DNA of 64,000 nt from Synechococcus sp. BL107 (GCF_000153805.1 NZ_DS022298.1:194616-258615); one strand, 5' to 3'; positions 47,781 through 57,046 are shown, counted from the stretch's first letter. Numbers and translations are program-made. Notes: generated from the letters alone by a model not told the origin.

Positions 47781-48730
47781 GCATCGCGTTGATCGACCTC
47801 CACCCCGCCACGACGGATCTCAAACGTGTGGTCCAAGAAGGACTCCAGCGGCAACCGCGGCAATTGCCAGCATGGCTGCTGTATGACGCCGCGGGATCCC
47901 AGTTGTTCGCGGCGATTTGTGATCAGCCGGAATACGGCCTCACCCGCACCGAAATCACCCTGCTCGAGTCTCATGCGGCCGACATCGCTAACGCTGTTGG
48001 ATCTGGGGTGGTGGTGGAATTCGGCATTGGTAATGCCAAGAAAGTCGACCCACTCCTGAGAGCCCTGCGACCCAAAACCTTCGTGGCTTTGGACATCAGC
48101 CGATCCGCACTGGAAGACTCCCTCACGGGTCTGGCATCCCAGCATCCCGCCATCCAGATGTTGGGCATCTGCTGTGACCACAGCCAGCTCGAGGGCTTAC
48201 CAACACATCCCTGGCTCATCGGGGAGCGCCTGATCGGTTTCTTCCCCGGCAGCTCACTTGGAAACTTCACACCAAAAGACGCCGTACTTCTGCTCAAACG
48301 ATTTCGGCATCTGTTAGCGGGCGGCCCGTTGCTGCTGGGGCTGGACCAACCCCGCGATCCGGCTCTTCTGGAAGCCGCCTACGACGATGCCGCCGGAGTT
48401 TCGAGGGCCTTCGCGTTCAACCTGCTGAAACGCCTCAACCGCGATTTACAGGGCAATGCTGAACCCCAGAACTTCCGGTATGAGGCTTGTTGGCAGGCCG
48501 ATCAACAGCGCATCGAAATGGCTCTCGTGAGTCGCTGCTCCCAGACCATCCAGCTGGCCGAGTCAGCCTGGTCGTTCGAGCCCAATGAACGCTGGGTAAC
48601 CGAACACAGCGTGAAATACACCCCAGACGCCGCCGCAATCATGGCCGCGCAAGCGGGGTGGCAGATCCAACAACGTTGGCACGACGATCAGGATCAGATC
48701 TCCCTTCACCTCTTGGTGCCGTCAAACTGA
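47777..48730 (+). CDS. egtD: L-histidine N(alpha)-methyltransferase
   Basis: Trimethylates histidine to hercynine with SAM, the first step of ergothioneine synthesis. It has YDAAGSQLFAAI and PEYGLTRTE (residues 51-59), then VVEFGIGNAKKVDPLL for SAM binding and FFPGSSLGNF. ATG 47777 (MSIALIDLHP) overlaps the egtB stop. An earlier in-frame codon at 47747 would overlap egtB by 34 nt. 317 residues match the family. ahcY in this window would recycle the S-adenosylhomocysteine formed. Confidence 0.93.
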   Translation: MSIALIDLHPATTDLKRVVQEGLQRQPRQLPAWLLYDAAGSQLFAAICDQPEYGLTRTEITLLESHAADIANAVGSGVVVEFGIGNAKKVDPLLRALRPKTFVALDISRSALEDSLTGLASQHPAIQMLGICCDHSQLEGLPTHPWLIGERLIGFFPGSSLGNFTPKDAVLLLKRFRHLLAGGPLLLGLDQPRDPALLEAAYDDAAGVSRAFAFNLLKRLNRDLQGNAEPQNFRYEACWQADQQRIEMALVSRCSQTIQLAESAWSFEPNERWVTEHSVKYTPDAAAIMAAQAGWQIQQRWHDDQDQISLHLLVPSN

Positions 48731-48756
48731 GAGAACGACAAAGACCCTTCATCGTC

Positions 48757-48999
48757 ATGAAACAGGACGAACGGCGCCAAGCGATCAAACAGGAACGCGA
48801 ACGTCTCATCCAGGATCTCGAAGCCCTTTATTTAGCTGCTTTTGATCGGCTCGGAACCCTCGAGGGCGAAGTGGGCGAAGTGAAGGCGGCTCAACTCACC
48901 CAAATGATCCTCAACTCAAAATTGGCCGCTCTCGAGCCGCTACTCAAAGAAATCGAAAAGCCACTGATCACCACCCCAGCTGCGGGCGATCAAGCATGA
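48757..48999 (+). CDS. Small helical protein linked to egtBD (hercynine metabolism small protein)
   Basis: 80 residues starting MKQDERRQAIKQERERL, predicted as two helices with heptad character (IQDLEALYLAAFDRL, AAQLTQMILNSKLAALEPLL). Small proteins like this accompany egtB-egtD in cyanobacteria and are named hercynine metabolism small protein. That association is recalled, not searched. ATG 48757 is preferred over an upstream in-frame start inside egtD. It overlaps the next gene by 4 nt (ATGA). Biochemical role unknown. Confidence 0.7.
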   Translation: MKQDERRQAIKQERERLIQDLEALYLAAFDRLGTLEGEVGEVKAAQLTQMILNSKLAALEPLLKEIEKPLITTPAAGDQA

Positions 49000-49469
49000 G
49001 TTGGCTGGAGCAGCTGGAACAGGAGCTGGATCAACGCCTCTCCGGCTTCCTGCGCAACAACCCTCTGCAAGACCAGCTGTTTCAAGAACAGCACAGCCGT
49101 GACCGCGCTCAATCCCTTCAACGGCAACGGCAACAGCTGCAACGGGAAGCCGAACACCAACGCCAACAGCTGCTGAAACTCGCCGAAGACGTGCGGGCTT
49201 GGCGACAACGCTCCGATAAGGCTCGACTAGCCAATGCAAGCGACCTAGCCAATCGCGCTGATCAACATCTCCATGGACTGATGAACCAGGGACGTCAACT
49301 CTGGAACGACCTCGATGACCTTGGTCGCCGCTTCAACGAAGTGGAGCATCAATTGTTGGAGTTAAAGACCCAACAAAAAACGCCCAGCGGCTCCGATCTG
49401 GAGAAGGACTGGGCGCTTTTTGAAGCCGAACAGGAGCTACGAGAGCTCCGCAAGAATGCCGGACTTTGA
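48996..49469 (+). CDS. Coiled-coil hercynine-cluster protein
   Basis: 157 residues, strongly predicted coiled coil and Gln/Arg-rich: for example SRDRAQSLQRQRQQLQREAE, LLKLAEDVRAWRQRSDKARL and FNEVEHQLLELKTQQK. It belongs, by position and appearance, to the conserved fourth gene of cyanobacterial egtB-egtD clusters. It starts within the stop of the small helical protein gene, so the four genes form one transcription unit. Function unknown. It may scaffold the enzymes. Confidence 0.68.
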   Translation: MSWLEQLEQELDQRLSGFLRNNPLQDQLFQEQHSRDRAQSLQRQRQQLQREAEHQRQQLLKLAEDVRAWRQRSDKARLANASDLANRADQHLHGLMNQGRQLWNDLDDLGRRFNEVEHQLLELKTQQKTPSGSDLEKDWALFEAEQELRELRKNAGL

Positions 49470-49474
49470 CTTGA

Positions 49475-49738
49475 TCAAGCTTTGGGTGCAGGTGGCTCGA
49501 GGCTGACACCTTCGGGGGGCGGCGTTGGATCAGGATCAGCGATCAGCATGTGCTGCAGGACGATTTCCGGACGTTCGCTATCGCGCCAGCGAATGCGGTA
49601 GGCCGGCATTTTTGTTCCGCGACTCGTGGTCTGTTCCACAGGTTCCATGACCCATCCCCGGCGGGAACGGCCCTGTGGATTGCGCTTGACCACCGCGTCA
49701 GCGTGCTTGAAGCGGAACCCTACGCGCTCACCACTCAT
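49475..49738 (-). CDS. Conserved small hypothetical protein
   Basis: 87 residues with GERVGFRFKHADAVVKRNPQ, GWVMEPVEQTTSR and MPAYRIRWRDSERPEIVLQH, which read as a small beta-barrel-like domain (possibly SH3-like), followed by a Pro-rich tail. I do not recognise the family. It is GC-rich like its core neighbours, convergent with the egt cluster (5-nt gap) and 27 bp downstream of the lysS stop on the same strand. Confidence 0.6.
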   Translation of the reverse strand: MSGERVGFRFKHADAVVKRNPQGRSRRGWVMEPVEQTTSRGTKMPAYRIRWRDSERPEIVLQHMLIADPDPTPPPEGVSLEPPAPKA

Positions 49739-49765
49739 GAGGATTGGACAATGCCTGTGCGTTCA

Positions 49766-51274
49766 TTATCCCACTGAGGGGGCCTCATCAGGGCGCGACT
49801 CTGGGCGCATGAGCGGGAATGCAATTACATCACGGATTGAAGGGCTATCGGTGAGCAGCATCACTAAGCGATCGATCCCAATTCCCAAACCGCCCGTCGG
49901 GGGCATCCCCACTTCCAACGCATGGACGAAATCCTCGTCCAATCCTTGGGCTTCCAAGTCTCCAGCGGCTTTTCGCGCTTGCTGAGCCTCAAGCCGCTGC
50001 CGCTGATCCACAGGGTCAATCAACTCGCTAAAGGCATTCGCCGTTTCGCGACCGACGATGAACAACTCAAAGCGCTCCACAAGCCCAGGCTTGCTGCGGT
50101 GCTTCCGAGCCAGCGGAGAAATTTCAATCGGGTAATCGGTCACAAAGGTGGGTTGGATCAAGTTGGCTTCCACCCGTTGCTCAAAGGCTTCATTGAGCAG
50201 GCGCCCCACACTGTCGGCAGCGCCAGGAACCTCCAGACCGGCGGCTTCCATCGCTTCAGCCGCCTGAGCACGGGTTGTAAAGGCTTCAAAGTTCAACCCG
50301 GTAGCTTCCTCCACCAGCTCATGCATGGTGGCCCGACGCCAAGGCGGCGTGAGGTCAATATCTGTGCCCTGGTAATGAATGTGTGTGCCACCGCACACCT
50401 GCTGGCACACCTCGGCAATCATTGATTCCGTGAGCTCCATCATTCCGATGTAATCGGAATAGGCCTGATACACCTCAACCGAGGTGAACTCAGGGTTATG
50501 GCGGGTGCTCATCCCCTCATTCCGGAAAATCCGACCGAGCTCATACACCCGCTCAAACCCACCCACAACAAGCCGCTTGAGGTGTAACTCCGTCGCGATG
50601 CGGAGATATAGGGGCAGGTCGAGGGTGTTGTGGTGGGTGATGAACGGCCGTGCATCGGCGCCGCCCGCTTCCGACTGCAGCACCGGCGTCTCAATCTCGA
50701 GGAACTGACGCTCATCGAGCCAACGACGAATGCCACTCACCAGTAAGGCTCGACGACGGAAAGTTTCGCGCGACTGCGGCGACACAATCAAATCGAGATA
50801 GCGCTGGCGGTAGCGCTTTTCCACATCCGCCAGTCCATGCCATTTGTCGGGCAAGGGCTGAAGCGACTTGCTCAGCATGCGCCAATCACGCACTTTCACC
50901 GACAACTCACCGCGGTCGGTTCGACGCAAAGTACCGCTCACACCCAACCAGTCCCCAGCATCGACAAGGGAGGTGATCTGTTTGAACCATCCCTCTTGCT
51001 GGGCCTCCAGGCCCGCTTTTTCTAAAAAGAGCTGAATCGTTCCCGTTTCATCCGCGAGGGTAAAAAAGGCCAATTTCCCCATCACACGGCGGGTCATCAC
51101 GCGACCGGCGACGGCAACACTCAGCTCACGCTCCTCACCATTGGGGAGATCGGCATGGTCTGCCTGTAACTCCGCCATCCGATGGCTTGGCTCAAACGTG
51201 AGCGCGTAGGGACCCTGTCCCAGCTCTCCCAAGGTGGTTGCCTTCTCGAGGCGGGTATCGCGCAGCTCAGACAA
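49766..51274 (-). CDS. lysS: Lysyl-tRNA synthetase (class II)
   Basis: Charges tRNA-Lys. An N-terminal OB-fold anticodon domain ([20 protein letters not shown]) precedes the class II core. Motif 2 is [20 protein letters not shown] and motif 3 is [20 protein letters not shown]. 502 residues. The start giving the conserved [12 protein letters not shown] is a TTG (51274). No ATG occurs at this position, so a TTG start is likely real. It lies ~57 bp downstream of rpaB on the same strand. Confidence 0.95.
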   Translation of the reverse strand: MSELRDTRLEKATTLGELGQGPYALTFEPSHRMAELQADHADLPNGEERELSVAVAGRVMTRRVMGKLAFFTLADETGTIQLFLEKAGLEAQQEGWFKQITSLVDAGDWLGVSGTLRRTDRGELSVKVRDWRMLSKSLQPLPDKWHGLADVEKRYRQRYLDLIVSPQSRETFRRRALLVSGIRRWLDERQFLEIETPVLQSEAGGADARPFITHHNTLDLPLYLRIATELHLKRLVVGGFERVYELGRIFRNEGMSTRHNPEFTSVEVYQAYSDYIGMMELTESMIAEVCQQVCGGTHIHYQGTDIDLTPPWRRATMHELVEEATGLNFEAFTTRAQAAEAMEAAGLEVPGAADSVGRLLNEAFEQRVEANLIQPTFVTDYPIEISPLARKHRSKPGLVERFELFIVGRETANAFSELIDPVDQRQRLEAQQARKAAGDLEAQGLDEDFVHALEVGMPPTGGLGIGIDRLVMLLTDSPSIRDVIAFPLMRPESRPDEAPSVG

Positions 51275-51331
51275 TGCAGCAAGGGCAGTCGGCCGTATCT
51301 TGCCGGGCCGCAGAACTTCAGGCTGCTTGGA

Positions 51332-52093
51332 TTAGGCCGTCGCGGACACTTCGCCCACGCGCTGGGACGAATAACCGATGCCGCGCACCGTCAAAATGAG
51401 CTCTGGATTGCGTGGATCGGGCTCGAGCTTGCCGCGCAAACGCGCGACATAGACATCGACGACGCGAAGATCGGCAGCTCGGCGAGGGGGATACCCCCAC
51501 AATTGCTCCAGGATTTCAGCCCGTGGGACGACATGGCCTGGATCGCGGAAGAGCAATTCCAGAAGGCTGAACTCCGTGTAAGTGAGGTTAATGCGCTCAC
51601 TGCCACGGGTGACCTGACGGCGATTGGTATCGACGACTAACTCACCAAGACAAAGCACGCCCTGACCAGTCGGAAGTTCACGACTTTCAACAACAGCGTT
51701 GCCGCGGCCTACACGACGAAGGATCGTTGCGATGCGCGCTTCGAGTTCTTTGGGGCTGAAGGGCTTTGGCAGGTAGTCGTCCGCTCCTAGATCGAGGCCA
51801 GCCACTCGCTCGGAAATGGCCTCTACAGCTGACAGAAAAATGATTGGGACGCAGGATTCAGCCCGAAGACGACGGCAAACAGCAAAGCCATCCAGCTTCG
51901 GCAGCATCACGTCCAAAACGATGAGGTCTGGCGACTCGCTGTGGAACAACTCCAAGGCCTGTTCGCCGTCTTCGGCGCAAACAACGCGGTAACCCGACAA
52001 CTGGAGACGCATGACCAAAACGCGGCGTACCGCAGCTTCGTCATCCACAACAAGGACCGTTGCTTTTGGTTGTGACGGCAGCTCGCCCGTCAT
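51332..52093 (-). CDS. rpaB: OmpR-family response regulator RpaB
   Basis: Regulator of light- and redox-responsive genes in cyanobacteria, binding HLR1 sites. The receiver domain has VLVVDDEAAVRRVL with the phospho-acceptor in LIVLDVMLPKLDG. The winged-helix DNA-binding domain has NLTYTEFSLLELLFRDPGHV and VVDVYVARLRGKLEPDP. ATG 52093 (MTGELPSQ) is preferred to the GTG two codons upstream. The match to RpaB rather than RpaA rests on the receiver and linker sequence as I remember them. Confidence 0.88.
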   Translation of the reverse strand: MTGELPSQPKATVLVVDDEAAVRRVLVMRLQLSGYRVVCAEDGEQALELFHSESPDLIVLDVMLPKLDGFAVCRRLRAESCVPIIFLSAVEAISERVAGLDLGADDYLPKPFSPKELEARIATILRRVGRGNAVVESRELPTGQGVLCLGELVVDTNRRQVTRGSERINLTYTEFSLLELLFRDPGHVVPRAEILEQLWGYPPRRAADLRVVDVYVARLRGKLEPDPRNPELILTVRGIGYSSQRVGEVSATA

Positions 52094-52183
52094 CAGCACC
52101 TTGCTTAACGAGTTGAAACTTTACCGGTCAGGGGATGGGAACAGGAGCGAAGAGCCTGTCGCACAGGTGGTTTACTGATTCTC

Positions 52184-53494
52184 TTAAGAATTGCGTTGAC
52201 TTAGAGGCCAGCGCGACGCGGCGTAGCGATCCCACTCCATGGCCGCAGCCCCAAGTGCTTCAGCACTTTCCACTTGGCCCAGCATCGCCCGCTGCAACTG
52301 GGTGTAGAGAATTTTCTGCAACCGTTTAATGCCTGGCCAAGCCGGCACCAAAACACGGGCACGCTCCAACGTGATTGCCGACAGCAACCGCGCTTGACGA
52401 ATCTGATCCTGCTGAGGCGTGCGGGGTTGCTCTTGCTGCAGTTGGGACCTCACCATCGCCAAAGCCTCCACGGACGAGGGAAGCACCCGTGCCTCGGTAG
52501 CAAAACGCGCCTGGTTTGTGGCATTCGTGAGGAGCAGAGCCAACTGAAGGGCTAGGGCCTGCTTGGTGCTTTGGCGAGGCACGGCCAACGACATCAACGC
52601 GACATTGGCGGTGCCATCAGCGCCTGTCACAGGGGGATGGGACTCCGTCACCGCGGCCACCCCTGGTGCATTGGTTTGGATGCTGCGCAAGAACTCCGCC
52701 CCAGTGGCCGCCATCGCCAAATCCCCGCTCTGGAACAGTTCAATCGCCCGTCGTTGGCCCTGACTCACCACTTCCCGCGGCAACAATCCCTCTTGGTACA
52801 ACTCAGTCCAAAACTGGAACGCCCGACGACCAGCGGGGCTATTGAACGCGGCCCGACGCTCTGAATTCAACAACGAAACCCCCATCTGGACGAGGGTTTC
52901 CAACATCTCTGCGGAATCATCCGGCACCATGGTGAGGAAGAGGCCGTACCGCCCCGTCCGCTTGCGAATCTGCCGGGCAAAGGCAGGAATCTCATCCCAG
53001 CGCGTCGGCGGTGCCGCGATGTTGGCCTGATCCAACAGTTCCCGGTTCACCAAACTGAGCCGCACGGTGAGATACCAGGGCACAGCGATTAGTCCGGCAT
53101 CTGGGTCGCGACAGGCCTGCCACACCGATGGCAAGTAGCGCTCAGCCGCATCCGATGGCAGCAGGGGCGTGAGATCCGTGAGCCCTCCCTTGCTGGCCAA
53201 GTTGGCCGCGAAAGGGGGGTTCAAATTCACCAGATCGGGTGCTGTGCGGGCATACACAGCAGCCAATAATTTGCGCTCAACCGACCCCCAAGGCAGATCC
53301 GTCCAGCGCACCGGATCCTCGGGATGCAACGTTGTCCAAGCCGCCATCAAATCGGCGAAATAGCGGTTGAACTTGGGCGCCAGCTGCAACGTCCACAAAT
53401 TCAACTCTGGGGCAGGACTGCGCCGCCCACAAGCCGCCAAGCCAGCCGCTGCCGCAAACAACAACAAGCGTCGACGGGTCAGCTGAACGGTCAT
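52184..53494 (-). CDS. ABC transporter substrate-binding lipoprotein (family 1, sugar-type)
   Basis: 436-residue periplasmic binding protein. It starts MTVQLTRRRLLLFAAA with a twin-arginine-like RRR and a lipobox LAAC, so it should be lipid-anchored. Family segments include DPVRWTDLPWGSVERKLLAA, APDLVNLNPPFAANLA, AFNSPAGRRAFQFWTEL and FQSGDLAMAATGAEFLR. Start ATG 53494 overlaps the mreD stop (ATGA). The longer open frame lies within mreD. Permease and ATPase partners are not in this window. Position after mreBCD is unusual but tight. Confidence 0.85.
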   Translation of the reverse strand: MTVQLTRRRLLLFAAAAGLAACGRRSPAPELNLWTLQLAPKFNRYFADLMAAWTTLHPEDPVRWTDLPWGSVERKLLAAVYARTAPDLVNLNPPFAANLASKGGLTDLTPLLPSDAAERYLPSVWQACRDPDAGLIAVPWYLTVRLSLVNRELLDQANIAAPPTRWDEIPAFARQIRKRTGRYGLFLTMVPDDSAEMLETLVQMGVSLLNSERRAAFNSPAGRRAFQFWTELYQEGLLPREVVSQGQRRAIELFQSGDLAMAATGAEFLRSIQTNAPGVAAVTESHPPVTGADGTANVALMSLAVPRQSTKQALALQLALLLTNATNQARFATEARVLPSSVEALAMVRSQLQQEQPRTPQQDQIRQARLLSAITLERARVLVPAWPGIKRLQKILYTQLQRAMLGQVESAEALGAAAMEWDRYAASRWPLSQRNS

Positions 53495-54000
53495 GACGGC
53501 ACTCTCCGACGCCATAGCAACAACTGCAAAGACACCAACATTGGGGCCAACAAGCCCGTGATCAGGGCCTGGCTCCACAGGGTCTGCCAACCCCAGTTTT
53601 GGGTGAACGAGTCCAGGCTGCCCCCTTCACGAATCAGTACCTGCAAAAACACACTCAGCCCCAACCCCACGGAACCAAGCCAAGCCAATAAACCCAAATT
53701 GAGGCTGCGTTGGATCTGGCTCCCCCGACGCCCCAGCCGACCCCACCACCAACCCAGGGCCAACAGTGCGGGCACTTGCGTGACCCCCTCAAGGCTGAGT
53801 CCGTCCAAAATCAATCCCAACGCCATCCCTGCGAATGCCCCCGAAATCGGGCCATCGGTGAGCGCCCAGGGCAACAACCAAAGCAACACCCAGGCGGGTC
53901 CCACACCATCAACGCTGAGCCAAGCCGGGGAAGCTAAAACCAGCAAGGGCACGAGCAATGCCGAGGCCACACAACTCGGTTGTCGATGCAATCGGGCCAT
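53491..54000 (-). CDS. mreD: Rod shape-determining protein MreD
   Basis: Inner-membrane component of the elongasome. 169 residues with about five hydrophobic helices, for example ALLVPLLVLASPAWL, AWVLLWLLPWALTDG and ALITGLLAPMLVSLQLLLW. ATG 54000 (MARLHRQ) lies 2 nt after the mreC stop. Sequence is weakly conserved in this family, so the call rests on topology plus its place after mreB and mreC. Confidence 0.85.
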   Translation of the reverse strand: MARLHRQPSCVASALLVPLLVLASPAWLSVDGVGPAWVLLWLLPWALTDGPISGAFAGMALGLILDGLSLEGVTQVPALLALGWWWGRLGRRGSQIQRSLNLGLLAWLGSVGLGLSVFLQVLIREGGSLDSFTQNWGWQTLWSQALITGLLAPMLVSLQLLLWRRRVPS

Positions 54001-54002
54001 CT

Positions 54003-54749
54003 TCAACGGGTGCGCACTTGAACCCAATCGATTGCCTCGGGCGCTGCGATGAGCTGCACGATCGCGGTCGGTGCCGGCACAGCCCGCTCATCCACCGACT
54101 GAATCACGCCCACCGATACATTCGGCGGAAGCAACGTGCTCGCTGGAGATGTGGTGACGAGATCTCCTGGGCTGACATTAGGGTCCTTATCAATAAACCG
54201 CAAATTGAGGCGACTGCTGCCGCGGCCCACCAACAATCCGTGGCTGCGGGAGCGCGGCAGCCACACCCCGATCTCATGCCCTGGGGCCGTGAGCAACCGC
54301 ACCCGAGCCGTTACCGGCGTCACGCTGGCAATCCGACCCACTAAGCCGCCAGGACCGAGCACGGCATCGCCAGCTTGAAATCCCTGAAGCGCACCCTTGC
54401 CGAGCTCAAGCTGTTGCCACCAACCCCGAGGGGAACGGGAAATCACAGGAGCACCAACATCTTCTTGGCGCGATCCACTGCGCTGAAGCTCCAACAAAGC
54501 GCGAAGGCGGAGATTGTCGTGTTCGAGCAATTGCAAGCGAGCCTGATCCTCCACAGTCCGCGCAGACACAATCCATTCACGCTGGGCTGAGCCAGGCCAA
54601 AAAGGACGCGTGATGAGGGCGTAGGCATCCGCGAAACCAGCTCCCTTACTGAATCGAACAAGCAGCAAGCTCGCTACCACGAGCAACCACGGGCTGAGTT
54701 GACCCAACCCACGCCAACGGCTCTTACCAGGCCGGAGCGAAGGGGCCAT
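54003..54749 (-). CDS. mreC: Rod shape-determining protein MreC
   Basis: Periplasmic scaffold linking MreB to cell-wall synthases. It has an N-terminal membrane helix (LSPWLLVVASLLLVRFS), a coiled-coil stretch (DQARLQLLEHDNLRLRALLE) and the MreC beta domains with APVISRSPRGWWQQLEL, VGRIASVTPVTARVRLLT and RFIDKDPNVSPGDLVTTS. ATG 54749 (MAPSLRPG) follows the mreB stop by 4 nt. An upstream frame extension lies inside mreB. Confidence 0.93.
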   Translation of the reverse strand: MAPSLRPGKSRWRGLGQLSPWLLVVASLLLVRFSKGAGFADAYALITRPFWPGSAQREWIVSARTVEDQARLQLLEHDNLRLRALLELQRSGSRQEDVGAPVISRSPRGWWQQLELGKGALQGFQAGDAVLGPGGLVGRIASVTPVTARVRLLTAPGHEIGVWLPRSRSHGLLVGRGSSRLNLRFIDKDPNVSPGDLVTTSPASTLLPPNVSVGVIQSVDERAVPAPTAIVQLIAAPEAIDWVQVRTR

Positions 54750-54753
54750 CTGC

Positions 54754-55812
54754 TCAGAGGCTGGCCATGGACCGGACGAATTCCGGGGTATCCACCACGC
54801 GCTGGAAGCGCTTCCAATCATCCAAGACCTGACCGCATCCGTTCACCACACAGAGAAGCGGGTCTTCAGCGATGTGGACAAAGATGCCTGTTTCGTGGCT
54901 AATCAAATCACTGATACCGCGCACGAGCGCGCCTCCTCCGGCCAGCATGATGCCGCGATCAACGATGTCGGCAGCCAATTCGGGCGGCGTGCGTTCCAAA
55001 GTGCGCTTCACCGCTTCAACAATCACATTGAGGGGTTCAGCAATGGCTTCCCGCAAATCCCCTGCCTTCAGATTGATGGTTCGTGGCAGTCCAGACAGCA
55101 GGTGCAAACCACGCACATCCATGGATTGTTGGTCGAACTCATCGTCGGGGAAGGCAGAGCCAATACGGATCTTGATGTCTTCCGCCGTGCGTTCGCCCAC
55201 CACCATGTTGTGGACTTTTTTCAAGTAGACCCCGATTGCATCGCTGATCTCGTCGCCGGCGACTCGAACGGATTCACTCAACACGGTTCCACCAAGACTG
55301 AGCACGGCCACTTCTGTGGTGCCGCCTCCGATATCGACGATCATCGTGCCCACGGGTTCGGTGACGGGGAGCCCCGCCCCAATCGCCGCCGCGACGGGCT
55401 CATCAATGAGATGGACTTCCCGTGCACCCGCCATGCCGGCCTCGCGCACAGCACGGCGTTCCACGCCGGTGACTCCACTCGGGATACCCACCACCAAGCG
55501 AGGCGCGAGAATTCCTCTGCCTTCGTTGCCTTTGGCAATAAAGGTTTTGAGCATTTGCTCCGCTGCATCGAAATCAGCAATCACCCCGTCGCGCAAGGGA
55601 CGAACAGCGCGAATGTTGCCGGGGGTTCGGCCCAACATCAATTTGGCCTCATCCCCAACCGCCAAAGTGGTTCCCCGCTCTAAATCCAGCGCCACCACGG
55701 AGGGTTCCTGCAACACAATGCCCCGACCGGAGACGTAGATCAAAGTGTTGGCCGTGCCGAGATCGATGCCGATATCACGTGACAGCTGAAAACGACGAAA
55801 CAGCACGGACAT
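54754..55812 (-). CDS. mreB: Rod shape-determining protein MreB (bacterial actin)
   Basis: Actin-like ATPase guiding lateral wall synthesis. It has phosphate-1 motif DIGIDLGTANTLIY, VVGIPSGVTGVERRAV, phosphate-2 MIVDIGGGTTEVAV and adenosine motif GIMLAGGGALVRG. 352 residues from ATG 55812 (MSVLFRRFQLS). First gene of mreB-mreC-mreD plus the solute-binding lipoprotein. Marine Synechococcus cells are short rods or cocci, where MreBCD is retained. Confidence 0.97.
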   Translation of the reverse strand: MSVLFRRFQLSRDIGIDLGTANTLIYVSGRGIVLQEPSVVALDLERGTTLAVGDEAKLMLGRTPGNIRAVRPLRDGVIADFDAAEQMLKTFIAKGNEGRGILAPRLVVGIPSGVTGVERRAVREAGMAGAREVHLIDEPVAAAIGAGLPVTEPVGTMIVDIGGGTTEVAVLSLGGTVLSESVRVAGDEISDAIGVYLKKVHNMVVGERTAEDIKIRIGSAFPDDEFDQQSMDVRGLHLLSGLPRTINLKAGDLREAIAEPLNVIVEAVKRTLERTPPELAADIVDRGIMLAGGGALVRGISDLISHETGIFVHIAEDPLLCVVNGCGQVLDDWKRFQRVVDTPEFVRSMASL

Positions 55813-55949
55813 CGGGACCAAGACCGACGGAGCATAGGAGCGAATACCGGGGCTGCCTGTTACAACCGGAGGCTTGGGTGGAACTCTCTTGATGCAGCCA
55901 TTTCAACAGTGGCGCATCATGACAACCATCATCAGGAGATGATCTTTCA

Positions 55950-56327
55950 ATGGGCGTAAATTCCGTCACCCTCGTTGGCCGTGCTGGCCGGGATCCCGAA
56001 GTGCGGTACTTCGAATCCGGCAGCATGGTGGCCAACCTCACAATGGCCGTGAACCGTCGCAGCCGCGACGACGAACCCGATTGGTTCAACCTCGAAATCT
56101 GGGGAAAGCAAGCCCAGGTGGCCGCCGATTACGTGAAGAAAGGGGCGTTGCTGGGGATCATTGGCAGCTTCAAGCTTGATCGCTGGACCGACCGCAGCAG
56201 CGGCGAAGAGCGCAGCAAGCCCGTCATTCGTGTTGACCGCCTCGAGCTTCTGGGCTCGAAGCGCGACAACCAAGAGTCGGGCGGCAACTTCGGCGGACAA
56301 GCCTCCGACGAAGACATCCCCTTCTAA
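55950..56327 (+). CDS. ssb: Single-stranded DNA-binding protein
   Basis: OB-fold protein that coats ssDNA. It starts MGVNSVTLVGRAGRDPEVRY. Its core has WFNLEIWGKQAQVAADYVKK and a short acidic tail ending DEDIPF, which binds partner proteins. 125 residues, slightly short because the Gly-rich linker is small. It is divergent from mreB (137 bp) and convergent with the DedA gene. Confidence 0.95.
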   Translation: MGVNSVTLVGRAGRDPEVRYFESGSMVANLTMAVNRRSRDDEPDWFNLEIWGKQAQVAADYVKKGALLGIIGSFKLDRWTDRSSGEERSKPVIRVDRLELLGSKRDNQESGGNFGGQASDEDIPF

Positions 56328-56340
56328 GAGCAAACACGCG

Positions 56341-57000
56341 TTAATCGGCTGAGTTTCGGCGGCGCCAAATGCGTAAACCAAGCCATGTGGCGCCACCCAG
56401 CACAGCGATCACAAGGATCACCTTGATGGCTTTGGACACAGGATCGATCCAGAGCTCAACATTGCTGTATCCCTCTCCCATCACCATGCCGGCCACGGTG
56501 AGGAGGGCCGTCCAGATCAAGCTTCCTGCTGTTGTCCAAAGCAAGAAGGGCGTCATGGGCATCATTTCAATGCCGGCCGGAACCGAAATCAACGTGCGGA
56601 TGCCAGGCACAAGCCGTCCCCAAAACACCAGCGCCGTGCCGTAACGGCTGAACCATTTTCGACTTCGGCCCAGTTCCTCCGGACGAATGCCGATCCAACC
56701 GCCGTAACGGCTAAGCCAGAGCTCGATGCGTTCTTCATTGACCAACCGCCCAATGCCGTACCAAGGCAGAGCTCCCAACACGGTGCCAAGCAAACCCGCC
56801 AGTACCACCGGCAGCAACTGGAGCTGGCCCTGCTGCACATAAAAACCCCCCAGAGGCATGATCAGCTCTGAGGGGATCGGGGGGAACAAATTTTCCAAAA
56901 ACATCGCCGCAAAAATTGCGGTGTATCCCAGCCACTGATTCGCCTCAACGGCTTGACCGATGAGTTCCGGCAACTGGGTGACGAGATCAGAAAGACCCAT
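56341..57000 (-). CDS. DedA family membrane protein
   Basis: 219-residue inner-membrane protein of the SNARE-associated/DedA family, members of which move undecaprenyl phosphate or other lipids. It has FLENLFPPIPSELIMPLGG, the reentrant-type ALPWYGIGRLVNEERIEL, FWGRLVPGIRTLISVPAG and three further hydrophobic spans. Start ATG 57000 (MGLSDLVTQL) lies in the 3' arm of a strong stem-loop that follows ahcY, so its translation may be limited by that structure. Confidence 0.9.
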   Translation of the reverse strand: MGLSDLVTQLPELIGQAVEANQWLGYTAIFAAMFLENLFPPIPSELIMPLGGFYVQQGQLQLLPVVLAGLLGTVLGALPWYGIGRLVNEERIELWLSRYGGWIGIRPEELGRSRKWFSRYGTALVFWGRLVPGIRTLISVPAGIEMMPMTPFLLWTTAGSLIWTALLTVAGMVMGEGYSNVELWIDPVSKAIKVILVIAVLGGATWLGLRIWRRRNSAD

Positions 57001-57035
57001 GGAGCTTGCGTGTGACCGCGCAAGTCTTCCATGGG
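56996..57035 (-). promoter_or_regulatory. Stem-loop between ahcY and dedA-like gene, covering a start codon
   Basis: On the minus strand CCCATGGA pairs with TCCATGGG (8 bp) and, inside, CTTGCG pairs with CGCAAG (6 bp) around an 8-nt loop. It begins 12 nt after the ahcY stop. The ATG of the DedA-family gene is in the 3' arm. It could attenuate or terminate ahcY transcription or mask the start. Confidence 0.6.
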
Positions 57036-57046
57036 ACTGGCAGAGA

